From contig NZ_CP112972.1 of the NCBI RefSeq assembly GCF_026410925.1, positions 3,162,001 through 3,226,000 on the forward strand: DNA of 64,000 bases, given 5' to 3'. Source of the DNA: Halovenus salina. GTDB lineage: Archaea > Halobacteriota > Halobacteria > Halobacteriales > Haloarculaceae. Positions 1-8,673 of the stretch are shown one piece after another. A model generated the notes under the pieces. That model made no database searches. It worked only from the letters and a program-made list of their open reading frames with translations, and was not told the origin of the DNA. Position numbers and translations under genes: made by a program. Numbering within the stretch: position 1 is the first letter of the stretch; every line of letters starts with the position of its first letter.

Positions 1-879
1 GGGCTCTACATCCCGGCAATTCTCGTCTTGAATGGGGCTCCGATGCTTCCGGCCGGCGGCAATCTTACCTTCATCGTCGGGGCCGTCTTGGCGCTTGTGG
101 CTGTCGCCGTCTACGGCTACCTGCTCGGGACGCTCATCGCCGGAATGGGTGAGATCTACTTCGCGCTGTTGACGCTTGCCTTCTCGCAGGCAATCTACTT
201 CCTCGTCCTGCGAAACCCGGCTGACTTGACCGGCGGGTCGAACGGCCTCACCCAGGGAACCCTACCCGACTTCGTCGAACAGACTCGCGGCGAGATTGCA
301 ATCGAGGCCTTCGGGCTGTCGCTGGATTGGTACTGGGCCGTGGCCGTCGTCTTCCTGCTCGGGATGCTCGCGCTCTGGCAGGTCGTGCGGTCGCCGTTCG
401 GGCGGTCGCTGGTCGCAGTCAGCGAAAACGAGCAGCTTGCACGGGCGATGGGCGTCGATACCACGAGCTACAAGATCTGGTCGGTCACCTTCAGCGGTGT
501 CTTCTCGGCACTCGCAGGCGTCCTGTTGATGATCCAGAGCTCCGGTGCTGCTATCGAGAACCTCAGTGTGTTCACCAGCGGCGACACGGTGTTGATGGCG
601 GTGCTCGGTGGCGTGAACTACTTCTTCGGGCCGATTGCCGGCGCGTTCTCGTGGCTGTTCGTCGAGGACTTCTTGACGAACTTCGAGCTGTTGCAGTTCC
701 CGCTCTCGGAGTTCACGCTCGTGACGGTCGACCTGAGCGACATTCTGGTCTACTGGCAGTTCCTGCTCGGCGCACTGTTTGTTGTCGTCGTGTTGACTGC
801 GCCCGAGGAAGGTATCTGGGGATACCTTCGGTCGATTCCCGGTTGGTTCCGTGAGCGTCTCCTGGGGGTGAGAAAATGA
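1..879 (+). CDS. Branched-chain amino-acid type ABC transporter permease (LivM family), 5'-truncated by window edge
   Basis: The reading frame is open to base 1, so the gene begins outside the window; the first internal start-like codon (TTG at 28) is probably not the real start. The 293 visible residues are mostly hydrophobic membrane segments with the LivM/LivH loop pattern (LGTLIAGMGEIYFALLTLAF, and later RSPFGRSLVAVSENEQLARA followed by a long permease helix set). It would form the inner-membrane channel of a HAAT-type importer. It overlaps the ATPase gene livG-like by 4 bp, and a second ATPase follows, which is the usual livM-livG-livF order. The solute (branched-chain amino acid, urea, amide or aromatic acid) cannot be read from sequence; the binding protein and second permease lie upstream. 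Confidence 0.9.
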   Translation, partial: GLYIPAILVLNGAPMLPAGGNLTFIVGAVLALVAVAVYGYLLGTLIAGMGEIYFALLTLAFSQAIYFLVLRNPADLTGGSNGLTQGTLPDFVEQTRGEIAIEAFGLSLDWYWAVAVVFLLGMLALWQVVRSPFGRSLVAVSENEQLARAMGVDTTSYKIWSVTFSGVFSALAGVLLMIQSSGAAIENLSVFTSGDTVLMAVLGGVNYFFGPIAGAFSWLFVEDFLTNFELLQFPLSEFTLVTVDLSDILVYWQFLLGALFVVVVLTAPEEGIWGYLRSIPGWFRERLLGVRK

Positions 880-1709
880 GTCGCGCAGATGAGACTGGCG
901 AGCAGACAGACAACTCCGAATCGGCGGTCGAGCCGGCAGTGGCACCGTCCTCGGCAGTGCTCGGCGTCGAGGGACTGACCCGGACCTTCGGCGAGGTGCT
1001 GGCGGTCGACAGGGTGAGTCTGGGTGTCGAAACCGGCGAACTCCGGGCCATCATCGGCCCCAACGGAGCCGGCAAGACGACGCTTTTCAACTGTATCATG
1101 GGAACGCTTGCGCCGACCGACGGGTCGGTTTATCTCAACGAAAGCGAGATAACAGACCAGGGCGAGGAACAACGCCCTCACCTGGGGATGGCTCGTTCCT
1201 TCCAGTCGAACCAGCTGTTTGCCGACCAGACGGTGCTGGAAAACATCCGGCTGGTCGTCCAGACGGCCCAACAGGGCGCGTTCTCGATGGACCTGTTGCG
1301 CAGCCACTACGACGTGGGCCGCGACCGCGCAATCGAGATTGCCGACGATGTCGGCCTCACCGCCGACCTCGATGCCGAGGCGAAGAATCTACCACACGGC
1401 GAACAGCGACGTCTCGGCATCGCGATGGCGCTGGCGACCGACCCCGACGTACTGCTGCTCGACGAGCCGACCAGCGGAATGAGTCCCGCTGCGACGACTG
1501 AGACAGCCTCGCTCATCGAGGAGATCCGAGATGACCGCGGCCTGACTGTCGTTCTCATTGAACACGACATGGACGTCGTCCTCTCGATTTCTGACCGTAT
1601 CACCGTCCTCAACCGCGGCGAGATCATCGCGACAGACCAACCAGCCGAAATCCAGGAAAACAAGGCCGTCCAAGACGCCTACCTCGGCGGCATGCGGGAG
1701 GAAATATGA
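876..1709 (+). CDS. ABC transporter ATP-binding protein, LivG family
   Basis: One of two ATPases energising the importer whose permease ends just upstream. Visible motifs: Walker A GPNGAGKT at about residues 61-68, the LivG-type signature LPHGEQR near 171, Walker B LLLDEP near 192 and the H-loop EHD near 228. The first ~28 residues form an acidic Ser/Glu-rich extension before the ABC domain starts at LGVEGLTRTFGE, which is longer than in bacterial LivG and typical of haloarchaeal tails. It overlaps both neighbours by 4 bp (ATGA), so translation is probably coupled. Specificity is not encoded in this subunit. Confidence 0.93.
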   Translation: MSRADETGEQTDNSESAVEPAVAPSSAVLGVEGLTRTFGEVLAVDRVSLGVETGELRAIIGPNGAGKTTLFNCIMGTLAPTDGSVYLNESEITDQGEEQRPHLGMARSFQSNQLFADQTVLENIRLVVQTAQQGAFSMDLLRSHYDVGRDRAIEIADDVGLTADLDAEAKNLPHGEQRRLGIAMALATDPDVLLLDEPTSGMSPAATTETASLIEEIRDDRGLTVVLIEHDMDVVLSISDRITVLNRGEIIATDQPAEIQENKAVQDAYLGGMREEI

Positions 1710-2413
1710 CGCTGCTCACAGTCGAAGACCTCGAAGCAGGATATGAGACCGGCCAGGTGTTGTTCGGTGTCGACCTCGATGTCGACGATGGCGAACTGGT
1801 CTCGCTGCTCGGCCGAAACGGCGCAGGAAAGACGACGACGCTCCGGTCCATTGCGGGTGCTGCCGAGCCGACGGTGCTTGGCGGCGACATCACCTTCGAC
1901 GACAAGCGATTGACGGGAACGGCTCCCTACAGTATCGCCAAGGAGGGCCTTAGCTTCGTCCCCGAGGCGCGCCGTTGTTTCCCGCGCCTCACTGTCACCG
2001 AAAACATCAGACTCGCGGTCAACCACGCGGAGGACCCCAAGGACATCGAGACGGTGCTCGATTTCTTCCCGGAACTCTCCGAGATGCGCGAGAAACAGGC
2101 TCGGAACATGAGCGGCGGCGAACAGCAGATGCTCGCCATCGCCAGGGCACTCGCGGCCAACCCACGGCTGATGTTACTTGACGAACCATTCGAGGGACTC
2201 GCTCCCTATATCGTTCGCCGCATCGAGGACATTATCGCCGAAATCAACAGCGAGCAGGGAATCGCTGTCCTGCTCGTCGAACAGAACGTCGCCGCCGCCG
2301 TCGCGGTTGCCGACCGGCACTACATCCTCGACGAAGGACGAATCGTCGAGTCGGTCTCGACGGCCAAGCTCCGGGAGAACGAGGAGATGCGACAGCGGTA
2401 TCTCGGGGTATAG
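1706..2413 (+). CDS. ABC transporter ATP-binding protein, LivF family
   Basis: Second ATPase of the HAAT-type importer. It has Walker A GRNGAGKT near residue 38, signature MSGGEQQ near 134, Walker B LMLLDEP and the LivF-like end VLLVEQNVAAAVAVADRHYIL. At 235 residues it is the normal LivF length. It is the last gene of the operon: the stop is followed after 10 bp by the convergent end of the dehydrogenase gene on the other strand, leaving almost no room for a long 3' UTR. Confidence 0.93.
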   Translation: MTLLTVEDLEAGYETGQVLFGVDLDVDDGELVSLLGRNGAGKTTTLRSIAGAAEPTVLGGDITFDDKRLTGTAPYSIAKEGLSFVPEARRCFPRLTVTENIRLAVNHAEDPKDIETVLDFFPELSEMREKQARNMSGGEQQMLAIARALAANPRLMLLDEPFEGLAPYIVRRIEDIIAEINSEQGIAVLLVEQNVAAAVAVADRHYILDEGRIVESVSTAKLRENEEMRQRYLGV

Positions 2414-2423
2414 CTCTCTCTAC

Positions 2424-3530
2424 CTATTCGTCAGTGAAGGGGTGCTTGATGTCGTACTGGTCGGCCAGCTCCGTGAGCTGAGTGACTACCCTCTCTGGCA
2501 GCGGAATCCCATCTTCTGCCCGCTCCTGTGCCGTCTGGTATTCTGCCTCGCCGGGCAACAGCGGCGACGAGCCTGCGGCGTCACCGGCGGCCACGGACGG
2601 ATGGGAGTCAGCGGCCCGGAAGTGCTCGACGAATGCCTGGACCTGGTCTGCCATCCGGTCGCGGTCCCCGAACCGAGCCGGGTCGATTGCGATGAAGAAC
2701 GCACCGTTGTTGAACCACGACTGAGGGTCCCGCTGGCCCGCCACTGGACCGCCGCCGAGAAGACCCGCGAACAGTTCGGCCATGACAGCGAGGCCGGTGC
2801 CCTTGTGTCCGGCAGTCGTCCCTCCCAGCGGGCGGATTGCGCCCCACTCGTCGCCCTCGCGGAACGATCCCATCTCGCTCGGATCCGTCAGCGGCTCGCC
2901 CTCGGGTGTGACGGCCCACTCTGCCGGTAACGCCTTGCCGTCGGCTTCGGCGGCGTCGAGCTTACCGTGAGCGACCTGTGAGGTGGCCATATCGAGAACG
3001 AGCGAAAAGGGGAGCTGATCGAAGGTCGGAACTGCAGCAGTAATCGGGTTCGTCGAAAACCGTCGCGTGGTTGAGCCCGCCGGTGCAACGACGAGACCGC
3101 CGCCCGATGTGTGGACGAACGACAGGAAACACAACTTTTGGTCGGCGACCTGTTCTGCCCACTCGCCGATTCGACCCAGATGTGTCGCGTTTCGGATGCC
3201 CACGCCGGCGATTCCGTCCTCGGACGCGCGCTCGACCAGGATATCAACCGCCCGCCGGCCGACAAGCTGGCCGAACGCGTTCCCGCCGTCGACAACGGCT
3301 GTCCCGCCGGCGCTCTGCTCAACTGCCGGCTCAGCGTCTGGGACGAGCACGCCGTCGGCAATCATCTCACCGTAGGTTGGAATCCGCAACACGCCGTGTG
3401 AGGTATGTCCCGTGCGGTCGGCATCGACCAGAGATACGGCGACTTTCGCGGCGGTGTCGGCTGGCGCACCCAGTTCCTCAAGCAGCGACGCTGCAAACAC
3501 TTCGAGCCTCTCCGCGTCGATTGTGGTCAT
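2424..3530 (-). CDS. Malate/L-lactate dehydrogenase-family oxidoreductase (Ldh family, NAD(P)-dependent)
   Basis: A 368-residue protein of the LDH2/MDH2 (also ureidoglycolate and sulfolactate dehydrogenase) fold, which is unrelated to classical LDH. Family marks are the HTSHGVLRIP segment with the catalytic-region His, GAG-like glycine stretches (ASEDGIAGVGIRNATHLGRIGEWAEQ is the nucleotide-binding region), and RRFSTNPI. I use the ATG at 3530 (MTTIDAERLE), because the upstream in-frame ATG at 3557 adds nine residues not expected in the family. Substrate cannot be assigned; neighbouring amino-acid type transport genes make a 2-hydroxyacid plausible, but they are on the other strand. Confidence 0.85.
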   Translation of the reverse strand: MTTIDAERLEVFAASLLEELGAPADTAAKVAVSLVDADRTGHTSHGVLRIPTYGEMIADGVLVPDAEPAVEQSAGGTAVVDGGNAFGQLVGRRAVDILVERASEDGIAGVGIRNATHLGRIGEWAEQVADQKLCFLSFVHTSGGGLVVAPAGSTTRRFSTNPITAAVPTFDQLPFSLVLDMATSQVAHGKLDAAEADGKALPAEWAVTPEGEPLTDPSEMGSFREGDEWGAIRPLGGTTAGHKGTGLAVMAELFAGLLGGGPVAGQRDPQSWFNNGAFFIAIDPARFGDRDRMADQVQAFVEHFRAADSHPSVAAGDAAGSSPLLPGEAEYQTAQERAEDGIPLPERVVTQLTELADQYDIKHPFTDE

Positions 3531-3745
3531 CGGTTGTATATTAATACCATTGCACATAAGAATTGGCAGGGCCCGTATCGCGCTTTCCTGTCGAGCAGTG
3601 GGTCCTGTTGTCGCCGGGGAGCGCTCTGTGGTTGCTGTCTCCGTCGGCTGTATTGCCCCTCTCGGCTCGCCAGAGATGGGTTGTGTGGCGATAACACGGC
3701 CCTAGTCAGGCGATTAGTGCCACACCTCCGGCTCGAATGACAGGG

Positions 3746-3752
3746 TTTATTA
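3746..3752 (+). promoter_or_regulatory. TATA-like box of the tRNA-Glu gene
   Basis: TTTATTA lies 30 bp before the first base of the tRNA, the expected distance for archaeal TATA-binding protein. No gene reads through from upstream. Confidence 0.6.
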
Positions 3753-3781
3753 CCGATAGATTCTCACCTATGAATGCGCTC

Positions 3782-3856
3782 GCTCGGTTGGTGTAGTCCG
3801 GCCAATCATTTTGGCCTTTCGAGCCGAAGACCAGGGTTCAAATCCCTGACCGAGCA
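3782..3856 (+). tRNA. tRNA-Glu (anticodon UUC)
   Basis: Seventy-five bases fold as a tRNA. The acceptor stem is GCTCGGT with ACCGAGC, with discriminator A at 3856. The anticodon stem TTGGC/GCCGA contains one G-U pair and encloses the loop CTTTCGA, giving anticodon TTC (Glu, codons GAA/GAG). The T arm is CAGGG-TTCAAAT-CCCTG. No intron and no encoded CCA are seen, both normal for haloarchaea. Confidence 0.95.
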
Positions 3857-4126
3857 TTCTTCTGCGAACAAATGAGTGAGAGCAGAGTACACCTACCTGT
3901 CTGAGAATGCTGCAGGAGTTGGGTCTTTGTACGCACATCGCAATTCCTCAGTTAGTGTGGTGTGCAACTCCAGCCCAAGTCATTCAACTATCTGTTTTCG
4001 GTTGAATCATCCCGTTGCTACCGATGGTAGATCGATCAATAGACTCTCGTATGATGCTGGTATGCAACATAGAGGGCGCGAGTCTTACATAGAAGAGAGT
4101 CAGTAGATCGATCCAACAAATACCTG
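3857..4126. other. Intergenic region with one 27-nt hairpin repeat
   Basis: No convincing gene. It is lower in GC than the flanks. At 4063-4089 it contains one copy (degenerate, arms TGCAACA/TCTTACA) of the 27-nt hairpin repeat also found near 30.88, 32.46 and 36.25 kb. Short ORFs here have no recognisable content. Confidence 0.5.
4063..4089 (-). repeat. 27-nt hairpin repeat, copy a
   Basis: Imperfect hairpin (TGCAACA ... TCTTACA) whose loop AGAGGGCGCGA is shared almost exactly with copy b at 30878-30904. The similarity extends leftwards (CTGGTATGCAA). Same length as the other three copies. Confidence 0.6.
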
Positions 4127-4534
4127 TCAGACAGCGCCCCGAACGCGTTCAGGAATAACGGTCCGTTCGAAGAGTGTGGCGAGTGCAAGGCCAATGAAAC
4201 TGCCGAGTACAACGATATCAAGGACGAAAAAAAGGCTCCCGGTCAGGATCCCCAGTACGAGCAGACTCTGTATAATCAGAAAACCGACACCCATCGCAAC
4301 GTAACTGAGCCGTTCGCGCCGTTCTTCGGAAGTCCGGTCATGGATGACCCAGACCAACGGCCCAGAGAGGAGAGCAGCTCCAACAGCGACACCTACAATC
4401 CAGACCCACGGTATTGGCTCGTACTCAACAATGCGCACCGCGGCAAGGAATGCGACGAAACCCAGTGACACAACTGGGATACGTCGGCGCACACTTGGTG
4501 AGTTTATCAAGCCCATCTGTTGATAATATGTCAT
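4127..4534 (-). CDS. Small integral membrane protein of unknown function
   Basis: I choose the ATG at 4534 (MTYYQQMGLI); the longer frame back to 4618 adds a Cys- and Pro-rich stretch unlike the rest. The 135 residues contain about four hydrophobic helices (for example VVSLGFVAFLAAVRIV and YVAMGVGFLIIQSLLVLGIL) separated by a charged loop DRTSEERRER. I do not recognise a family. It stands alone between the tRNA and a MITE-like element, so context gives no clue. Confidence 0.6.
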   Translation of the reverse strand: MTYYQQMGLINSPSVRRRIPVVSLGFVAFLAAVRIVEYEPIPWVWIVGVAVGAALLSGPLVWVIHDRTSEERRERLSYVAMGVGFLIIQSLLVLGILTGSLFFVLDIVVLGSFIGLALATLFERTVIPERVRGAV

Positions 4535-4717
4535 AGCATCACATAAACATAGTGGGTTGAATGGGTCTGCTTCAGAACTATCAGGGCGGCACATCTGGCG
4601 TTCACTCCCGGAGTGCACAAATCTCCGACCGAGCGTACATTGCCGTCTCCCACAAGCGAGAATAGGCTGACACTCTCTCCGTTGTCCAGCTGACGATACG
4701 AAAAGAGGCCCGACTCA

Positions 4718-4826
4718 TAGTGATTGTTGCGGTTATTTTCGTGACCACGTCACGAATCTCGGTGTTTCACGGCGTGAGACCCGCGCCTCGTTTCCCGACG
4801 GCGGTAACGACTCGCAACAATCACTA
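4718..4826 (+). mobile_element. 109-bp MITE-like inverted-repeat element, copy 1
   Basis: Perfect 14-bp terminal inverted repeats (TAGTGATTGTTGCG) flanked on both sides by TCA (4715-4717 and 4827-4829), a 3-bp target duplication inside a CTCAG context. The interior holds two further palindromes, TTCGTGAC-cac-GTCACGAA and TCACG-g-CGTGA. It is non-coding. The right-hand TCA is the TGA stop codon of the reductase gene on the minus strand. It differs from copy 2 (20269) at four positions. Confidence 0.85.
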
Positions 4827-6206
4827 TCAGTACTTTGGCTCCGCGCCGGTAACCTCGTAGACTCTGTCCATTACGTCGTCACGGTTTGCCTGCCAACTCT
4901 CGAACTCGCCGGGTGTGGTCGGGTAGTTGTCGTAGGTACTCTTGAGGTCGGCAGCGAGTCGATTCACCTGATAGGCTTCCCGTAGCGTGCTCCAGTGGCC
5001 GCGGGTCTTCAGTGCAGTCACGACTGCGGCTTTGATCTTCCCCGGCAGCGAAAGCGAGACAGAGCCTTCCTTCCCCATCAGGTCGATAATCATCTCGCCC
5101 GGCAGCGCCGTGACGACCTCGGTGAGTTCGTCGACATCGTGAGCACCGCCGAAGATGTTGTAGAGGTCCATTGCGGCGAATTTCTTCCCGAAACCGGTCT
5201 GAACGCGGTGGTTGTACTCCCAGAGAGCCGACTCTTCGACGGTGCCCTCACTGATTGCCTCCGTCGCGACCTCGGCTGCCCAGTGACCGGCCTTTGCCGC
5301 GCCAGGGATGCCGCCGCCAGTCGTCGGATTCACGTGCCCTGCGGCGTCGCCAACCGACATGAATCCCGGCGCAACGGCGGAGTCGTAGGGCCGGCGTGTC
5401 GGCAGCGCCGCACCGAGTTTGTCCTTGACCTCGGCCCCCTCGAACTCGGGGCGTGCTTCGAGGTCGTCTTTGAGCACAGAGACCAGCTCCATCGACGGCT
5501 TATTCATCTGGAAGCCCAACCCGGCGTTGATTTCTGTGTTCGTGCGGGGGAAATACCAGAGATAGCCGAGTTCGTCGGTCGGCTTGAAGACAATAGCGTC
5601 ATCGTACTCAACGGGCTCGGGAATTTCGATGACCTCGCGGTAGGCAGAACAGAACTGCTGGTAGTTGACGTTCGTGTCGTAGGTCGTCCCGTCGAAATCG
5701 ACCTTGTCCTGTAACAGCGAGAGAGCGCCGGCGGCGTCGATGACGACCTCGGCCTCGTACTCGACCGGGTCGCCCTGCTTGATGGCTTTGACGCCGGTTA
5801 CTTTCCCGTTCTGGAGGACGTCTTTGACAACGGTGTTGTACTCGATCTCGGCCCCGACGCGGTCTGCCTCCTCCAGTAACACCTCGCCGTAGCGCTTCCG
5901 GTCGACGACAGCGCCACTGCCGCTTTTGAACGGAATGTCGTAGTTCTCTCCGTCGGGGTTCATGAACATCGCTCGCTGAATGTTCTCGTTGGTGAACGAT
6001 TCCTCGCGGAGGTAATCCCGGTCGATCACGTCGGGGAACGTGCTCTTGCCCTTGATTGCGTCCCCACAAGCGATATGTCCGCCCTCGTCCTCGCTTTTCC
6101 GTTCGAGGAGGGTTACGTCGAGCCCGTTTTGGGCTGCGGTCGCGGCCGCGAAACAGCCCGAGGTCCCGCCGCCAACAATCACGATATCGCGGGTTTCCGT
6201 TGTCAT
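4827..6206 (-). CDS. Geranylgeranyl reductase family flavoprotein
   Basis: A 459-residue FAD protein of the geranylgeranyl/digeranylgeranylglycerophospholipid reductase family, which saturates isoprenoid double bonds in archaeal lipids, menaquinone side chains or chlorophyll. It has the N-terminal dinucleotide motif VGGGTSG (residues 11-17), the second FAD motif SVGDAAGHVNPTTGGGIPGA near 282, and the family's C-terminal helical region. It is somewhat longer than the ~410-residue haloarchaeal lipid reductase, so it could be a paralogue with another isoprenoid substrate. The next genes upstream (6300, 7408, 8670) are also isoprenoid-like. Its stop codon is part of a MITE target duplication. Confidence 0.85.
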   Translation of the reverse strand: MTTETRDIVIVGGGTSGCFAAATAAQNGLDVTLLERKSEDEGGHIACGDAIKGKSTFPDVIDRDYLREESFTNENIQRAMFMNPDGENYDIPFKSGSGAVVDRKRYGEVLLEEADRVGAEIEYNTVVKDVLQNGKVTGVKAIKQGDPVEYEAEVVIDAAGALSLLQDKVDFDGTTYDTNVNYQQFCSAYREVIEIPEPVEYDDAIVFKPTDELGYLWYFPRTNTEINAGLGFQMNKPSMELVSVLKDDLEARPEFEGAEVKDKLGAALPTRRPYDSAVAPGFMSVGDAAGHVNPTTGGGIPGAAKAGHWAAEVATEAISEGTVEESALWEYNHRVQTGFGKKFAAMDLYNIFGGAHDVDELTEVVTALPGEMIIDLMGKEGSVSLSLPGKIKAAVVTALKTRGHWSTLREAYQVNRLAADLKSTYDNYPTTPGEFESWQANRDDVMDRVYEVTGAEPKY

Positions 6207-6299
6207 CGGACAATTTGTTCACGCGGGACTCGTAAAAAACCTCAGATTGCCGCCCCGATACCGACAGGATAAACAGGTGCGATTTCGCATGTTCTCTCA

Positions 6300-7358
6300 A
6301 TGCTCGAACGGAGCGCAGAGTGGCTCGCTCGACACAACCGTCTACCCACCTCAGCACGTGCTGTGTTCGGCTATTATGCCCAGGCCGGGGTGTTCGATGT
6401 CGGGAGTCTGCGACTCAAGCGCCGCGTCGATTCCCGCATCGAGGGGTACGTTGAGGACACATTCGGGGCGGTCGAGGAAGCCATCGCCGAGGAGTTCGGA
6501 TACGAGTACGTCTCCTTCGATTACGGTACGAAACTTCTCCTCCCGGCGAATCTCACGCTTGGATATCTCTATCGACACGCCGACGAATCTGTCCACCACA
6601 AGGCCGAACAGGTCACCAGGCTCGCGGTTGAGGCCCTGCTCGACGGGGATATGCGTGACGCAATCAACGACGATGAGTACGACGACTTCGAGGTCGATTT
6701 CGCTGCTGATACAGCAGACCGCCGTCGCGTCGCGGAGATTGCACAGGAGGTCATCCAGTCAAGAGTCGACCGACAGTTCTCGACACATCCCGAGGACGTC
6801 CGTGACGTGTACGACTGGGCCGTCGCCATCTCCGAACGACACCAGGAGGAGGACCCTTATTTCAGAGAGCTGATGGAGCGGGCACGGGACGGCGAGGCAG
6901 AGGCACTCGCTGCTATCAGAGATGAGTACAAGTTCGCCGGCTTCGAGGAGGAGCCGTCGCTGTTCTCCGAGGGCGAACTTTCGCTCCCGTATCTGAAAAC
7001 CCAGTACGACCGTGTTGGCGTCATCTACGACGCTATGATTCAGATGTACCGCCGGAGCGGCCTCGAAATCGAAGACGACTTCCACCGGTCGATCGTGCTG
7101 GCGATCATCGGTGCCCAGCTCTGGCTCGATGATGTCGACGATTACCCGGCGGATATGGCCGACGGACAGCTCACCCCGGTGACCGCTGAGTACCTGCTCA
7201 CTGACGACGAGACTGCGGCACACGAGCAGGTCGTGAATATCAGCCACGAGTACCTCGACCGGGCCGAGCGACAGGCGACGGCAGCGGACTCGACACTAAC
7301 CGGTATCGCGGCGGAGTACATCCGCAGAGACGGCGACCCGTCGATCCTCCCACCGTGA
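6300..7358 (+). CDS. Unassigned mostly helical protein with DDVDD motif, possible isoprenoid-enzyme partner
   Basis: A 352-residue acidic protein with no family I can name. It is predicted helical throughout, without membrane segments. Near residue 277 is the string IIGAQLWLDDVDDYPADMAD followed by GQLTPV. An Asp pair and a downstream D..GQLT pattern resemble the second Asp-rich region of class I prenyl/terpenoid synthases (FQxxDDxxD...G); an earlier acidic run NDDEYDDFEVD lies near residue 120. Resemblance is by eye only. It sits between a geranylgeranyl-reductase-like gene (divergent) and a GGGPS-like gene (same strand, 49 bp on), supporting a lipid or isoprenoid role. Starts at ATG 6300; divergent promoter region is 6207-6299. 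Confidence 0.7.
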   Translation: MLERSAEWLARHNRLPTSARAVFGYYAQAGVFDVGSLRLKRRVDSRIEGYVEDTFGAVEEAIAEEFGYEYVSFDYGTKLLLPANLTLGYLYRHADESVHHKAEQVTRLAVEALLDGDMRDAINDDEYDDFEVDFAADTADRRRVAEIAQEVIQSRVDRQFSTHPEDVRDVYDWAVAISERHQEEDPYFRELMERARDGEAEALAAIRDEYKFAGFEEEPSLFSEGELSLPYLKTQYDRVGVIYDAMIQMYRRSGLEIEDDFHRSIVLAIIGAQLWLDDVDDYPADMADGQLTPVTAEYLLTDDETAAHEQVVNISHEYLDRAERQATAADSTLTGIAAEYIRRDGDPSILPP

Positions 7359-7378
7359 CCGGCGACGAGAGGATATCC

Positions 7379-7384
7379 TTTTAA
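7379..7384 (+). promoter_or_regulatory. TATA-like box of the GGGPS-like gene
   Basis: TTTTAA sits 24-29 bp before the ATG at 7408. This suggests the gene has its own, probably leaderless, transcript although it closely follows the gene at 6300. Confidence 0.5.
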
Positions 7385-7407
7385 GCTCCTGTGGAGTCGT
7401 CTAGCGT

Positions 7408-8673
7408 ATGTCGCTACCGGACATCGCAACACGGCTGGAACGGGCCGCGTCGACGGCCACGATAGCCGGCCGGTCGCTGCTCGGACTGGACACCAATCCG
7501 GTCGCCGCCGACTGGCGGCACATCACTAAGGTTGACCCGGAAGGTGAGAAACAGCTGCCGCTGTGTTATCCGTTGTATCTCTCCCACACAAGTGCCATCT
7601 CGGTCGGTGGCTCGCGTGACGTGACCAGCGAGAACACCGCAGAGACCTTCGACCTGTTGGAGTTCTCGCCGGCTCCCGCCTTTCACGAGCCGAGTGACGC
7701 GACCCACGTGACCGACGAGACACGAGAGCAATCGACGTTTCTCGCGATTCCCGAGGTACTCAACGGGGACAGCGAGGCGCTCGTCGGGACACTCGGGCTC
7801 GGTATCGAATACGTCAAAGAGGACCTCGGACCGTCGATGCTGGCCGACAAGCTGGGGGTCTCACTCGACGGCGTGTTCGGCGACCGAATCGGTAATTTCG
7901 CCGCCGGCTACATGCTCCAAGATGCCGTCTTCGAGGCCTACATAATCATGAACTCGGACAGCGCGGCCGCGCGTGAGGCCAACGTCACCGAGGACGACCT
8001 GCTGTCGCCACAGGTGGCCAAACAGCGCGCCCTTGCCGCCGAACACCACCTCGAAAGCGAGGTCATCTATCTCGAATACTCCGGCACCTACGGGGGTGAG
8101 GAAGCTGTCGACATCCTGGAGGCCATCGACGGGGCTACCACCTGGTCCCGGCTCTGGTACGGCGGCGGACTGGACAACCGAGAGAACGCACAGGCCGTGC
8201 TCGATGCAGGAGCGGATGCCGTCGTCGTCGGCGACATCTTCCACGACATCGCGGCCGAGGAGGCCGAGCTGTTCGAACAGGCTCGCACGGAGTTCGATGG
8301 GCCCGTTGAGGTCGACGCTATCCGTGACTGGATCGAGACGACCGCGACGGTGCCAGAGATGAGCGCCACACGGTATCTCTCAACGATCACAGACGTGCCA
8401 CAGCCCGAAACGCAGGCGCTCGACTATCTGGCGTCGGGCGTCTCGTTTGCTCTCGAACTTGAACGAATTGCCGACCGGACGGAGACCGACACGCAGTCAG
8501 CGATACGCGAGGCGGTCGAGGACGAGACACTCGCCGTCGAAGCCGACCTCGCAGAGGTCCTGAACGGGAGCAACGCGACAGCGTTCACAAATAGTGTCGG
8601 GACAGCTCTGGTAGCAGACAGTCAGGATGGCGACAGCGACCTCCCCTCTCGCCACCTCGGTATCTCGCTCTAG
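7408..8673 (+). CDS. PcrB/GGGPS-family prenyltransferase with long C-terminal extension
   Basis: A TIM-barrel protein related to geranylgeranylglyceryl phosphate synthase and bacterial PcrB, which join an isoprenyl diphosphate to glycerol-1-phosphate, the first committed step of archaeal lipid synthesis. It matches the family start (WRHITKVDPEGE, compare PcrB WKHxxKLDP), the glycine strand AISVGGSRDVTSENT, the active-site strand YLEYSGTYGG, and the phosphate-binding WYGGGLDNRENA and VVVGDIFHD. It has 421 residues against ~230-250 usual: about 110 extra residues follow the barrel and there are insertions around 100-160. It is therefore probably a diverged paralogue rather than the housekeeping enzyme. 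It converges with and overlaps the CrtI-like gene by 4 bp. Confidence 0.82.
   Translation: MSLPDIATRLERAASTATIAGRSLLGLDTNPVAADWRHITKVDPEGEKQLPLCYPLYLSHTSAISVGGSRDVTSENTAETFDLLEFSPAPAFHEPSDATHVTDETREQSTFLAIPEVLNGDSEALVGTLGLGIEYVKEDLGPSMLADKLGVSLDGVFGDRIGNFAAGYMLQDAVFEAYIIMNSDSAAAREANVTEDDLLSPQVAKQRALAAEHHLESEVIYLEYSGTYGGEEAVDILEAIDGATTWSRLWYGGGLDNRENAQAVLDAGADAVVVGDIFHDIAAEEAELFEQARTEFDGPVEVDAIRDWIETTATVPEMSATRYLSTITDVPQPETQALDYLASGVSFALELERIADRTETDTQSAIREAVEDETLAVEADLAEVLNGSNATAFTNSVGTALVADSQDGDSDLPSRHLGISL

Noticed and set aside
2178-2930. 250-residue plus-strand ORF between livF and the Ldh-family gene
   Set aside because: It begins inside livF in another frame and continues antisense to the Ldh-family gene; no domain is present.
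4036-4221. Short minus-strand ORF sharing the peptide RALxxAYQ with one at 30773-31015, suggesting transposase relics
   Set aside because: The shared residues come from the 27-nt DNA hairpin repeat crossing both frames; similarity ends at its edges and no transposase motif is present.
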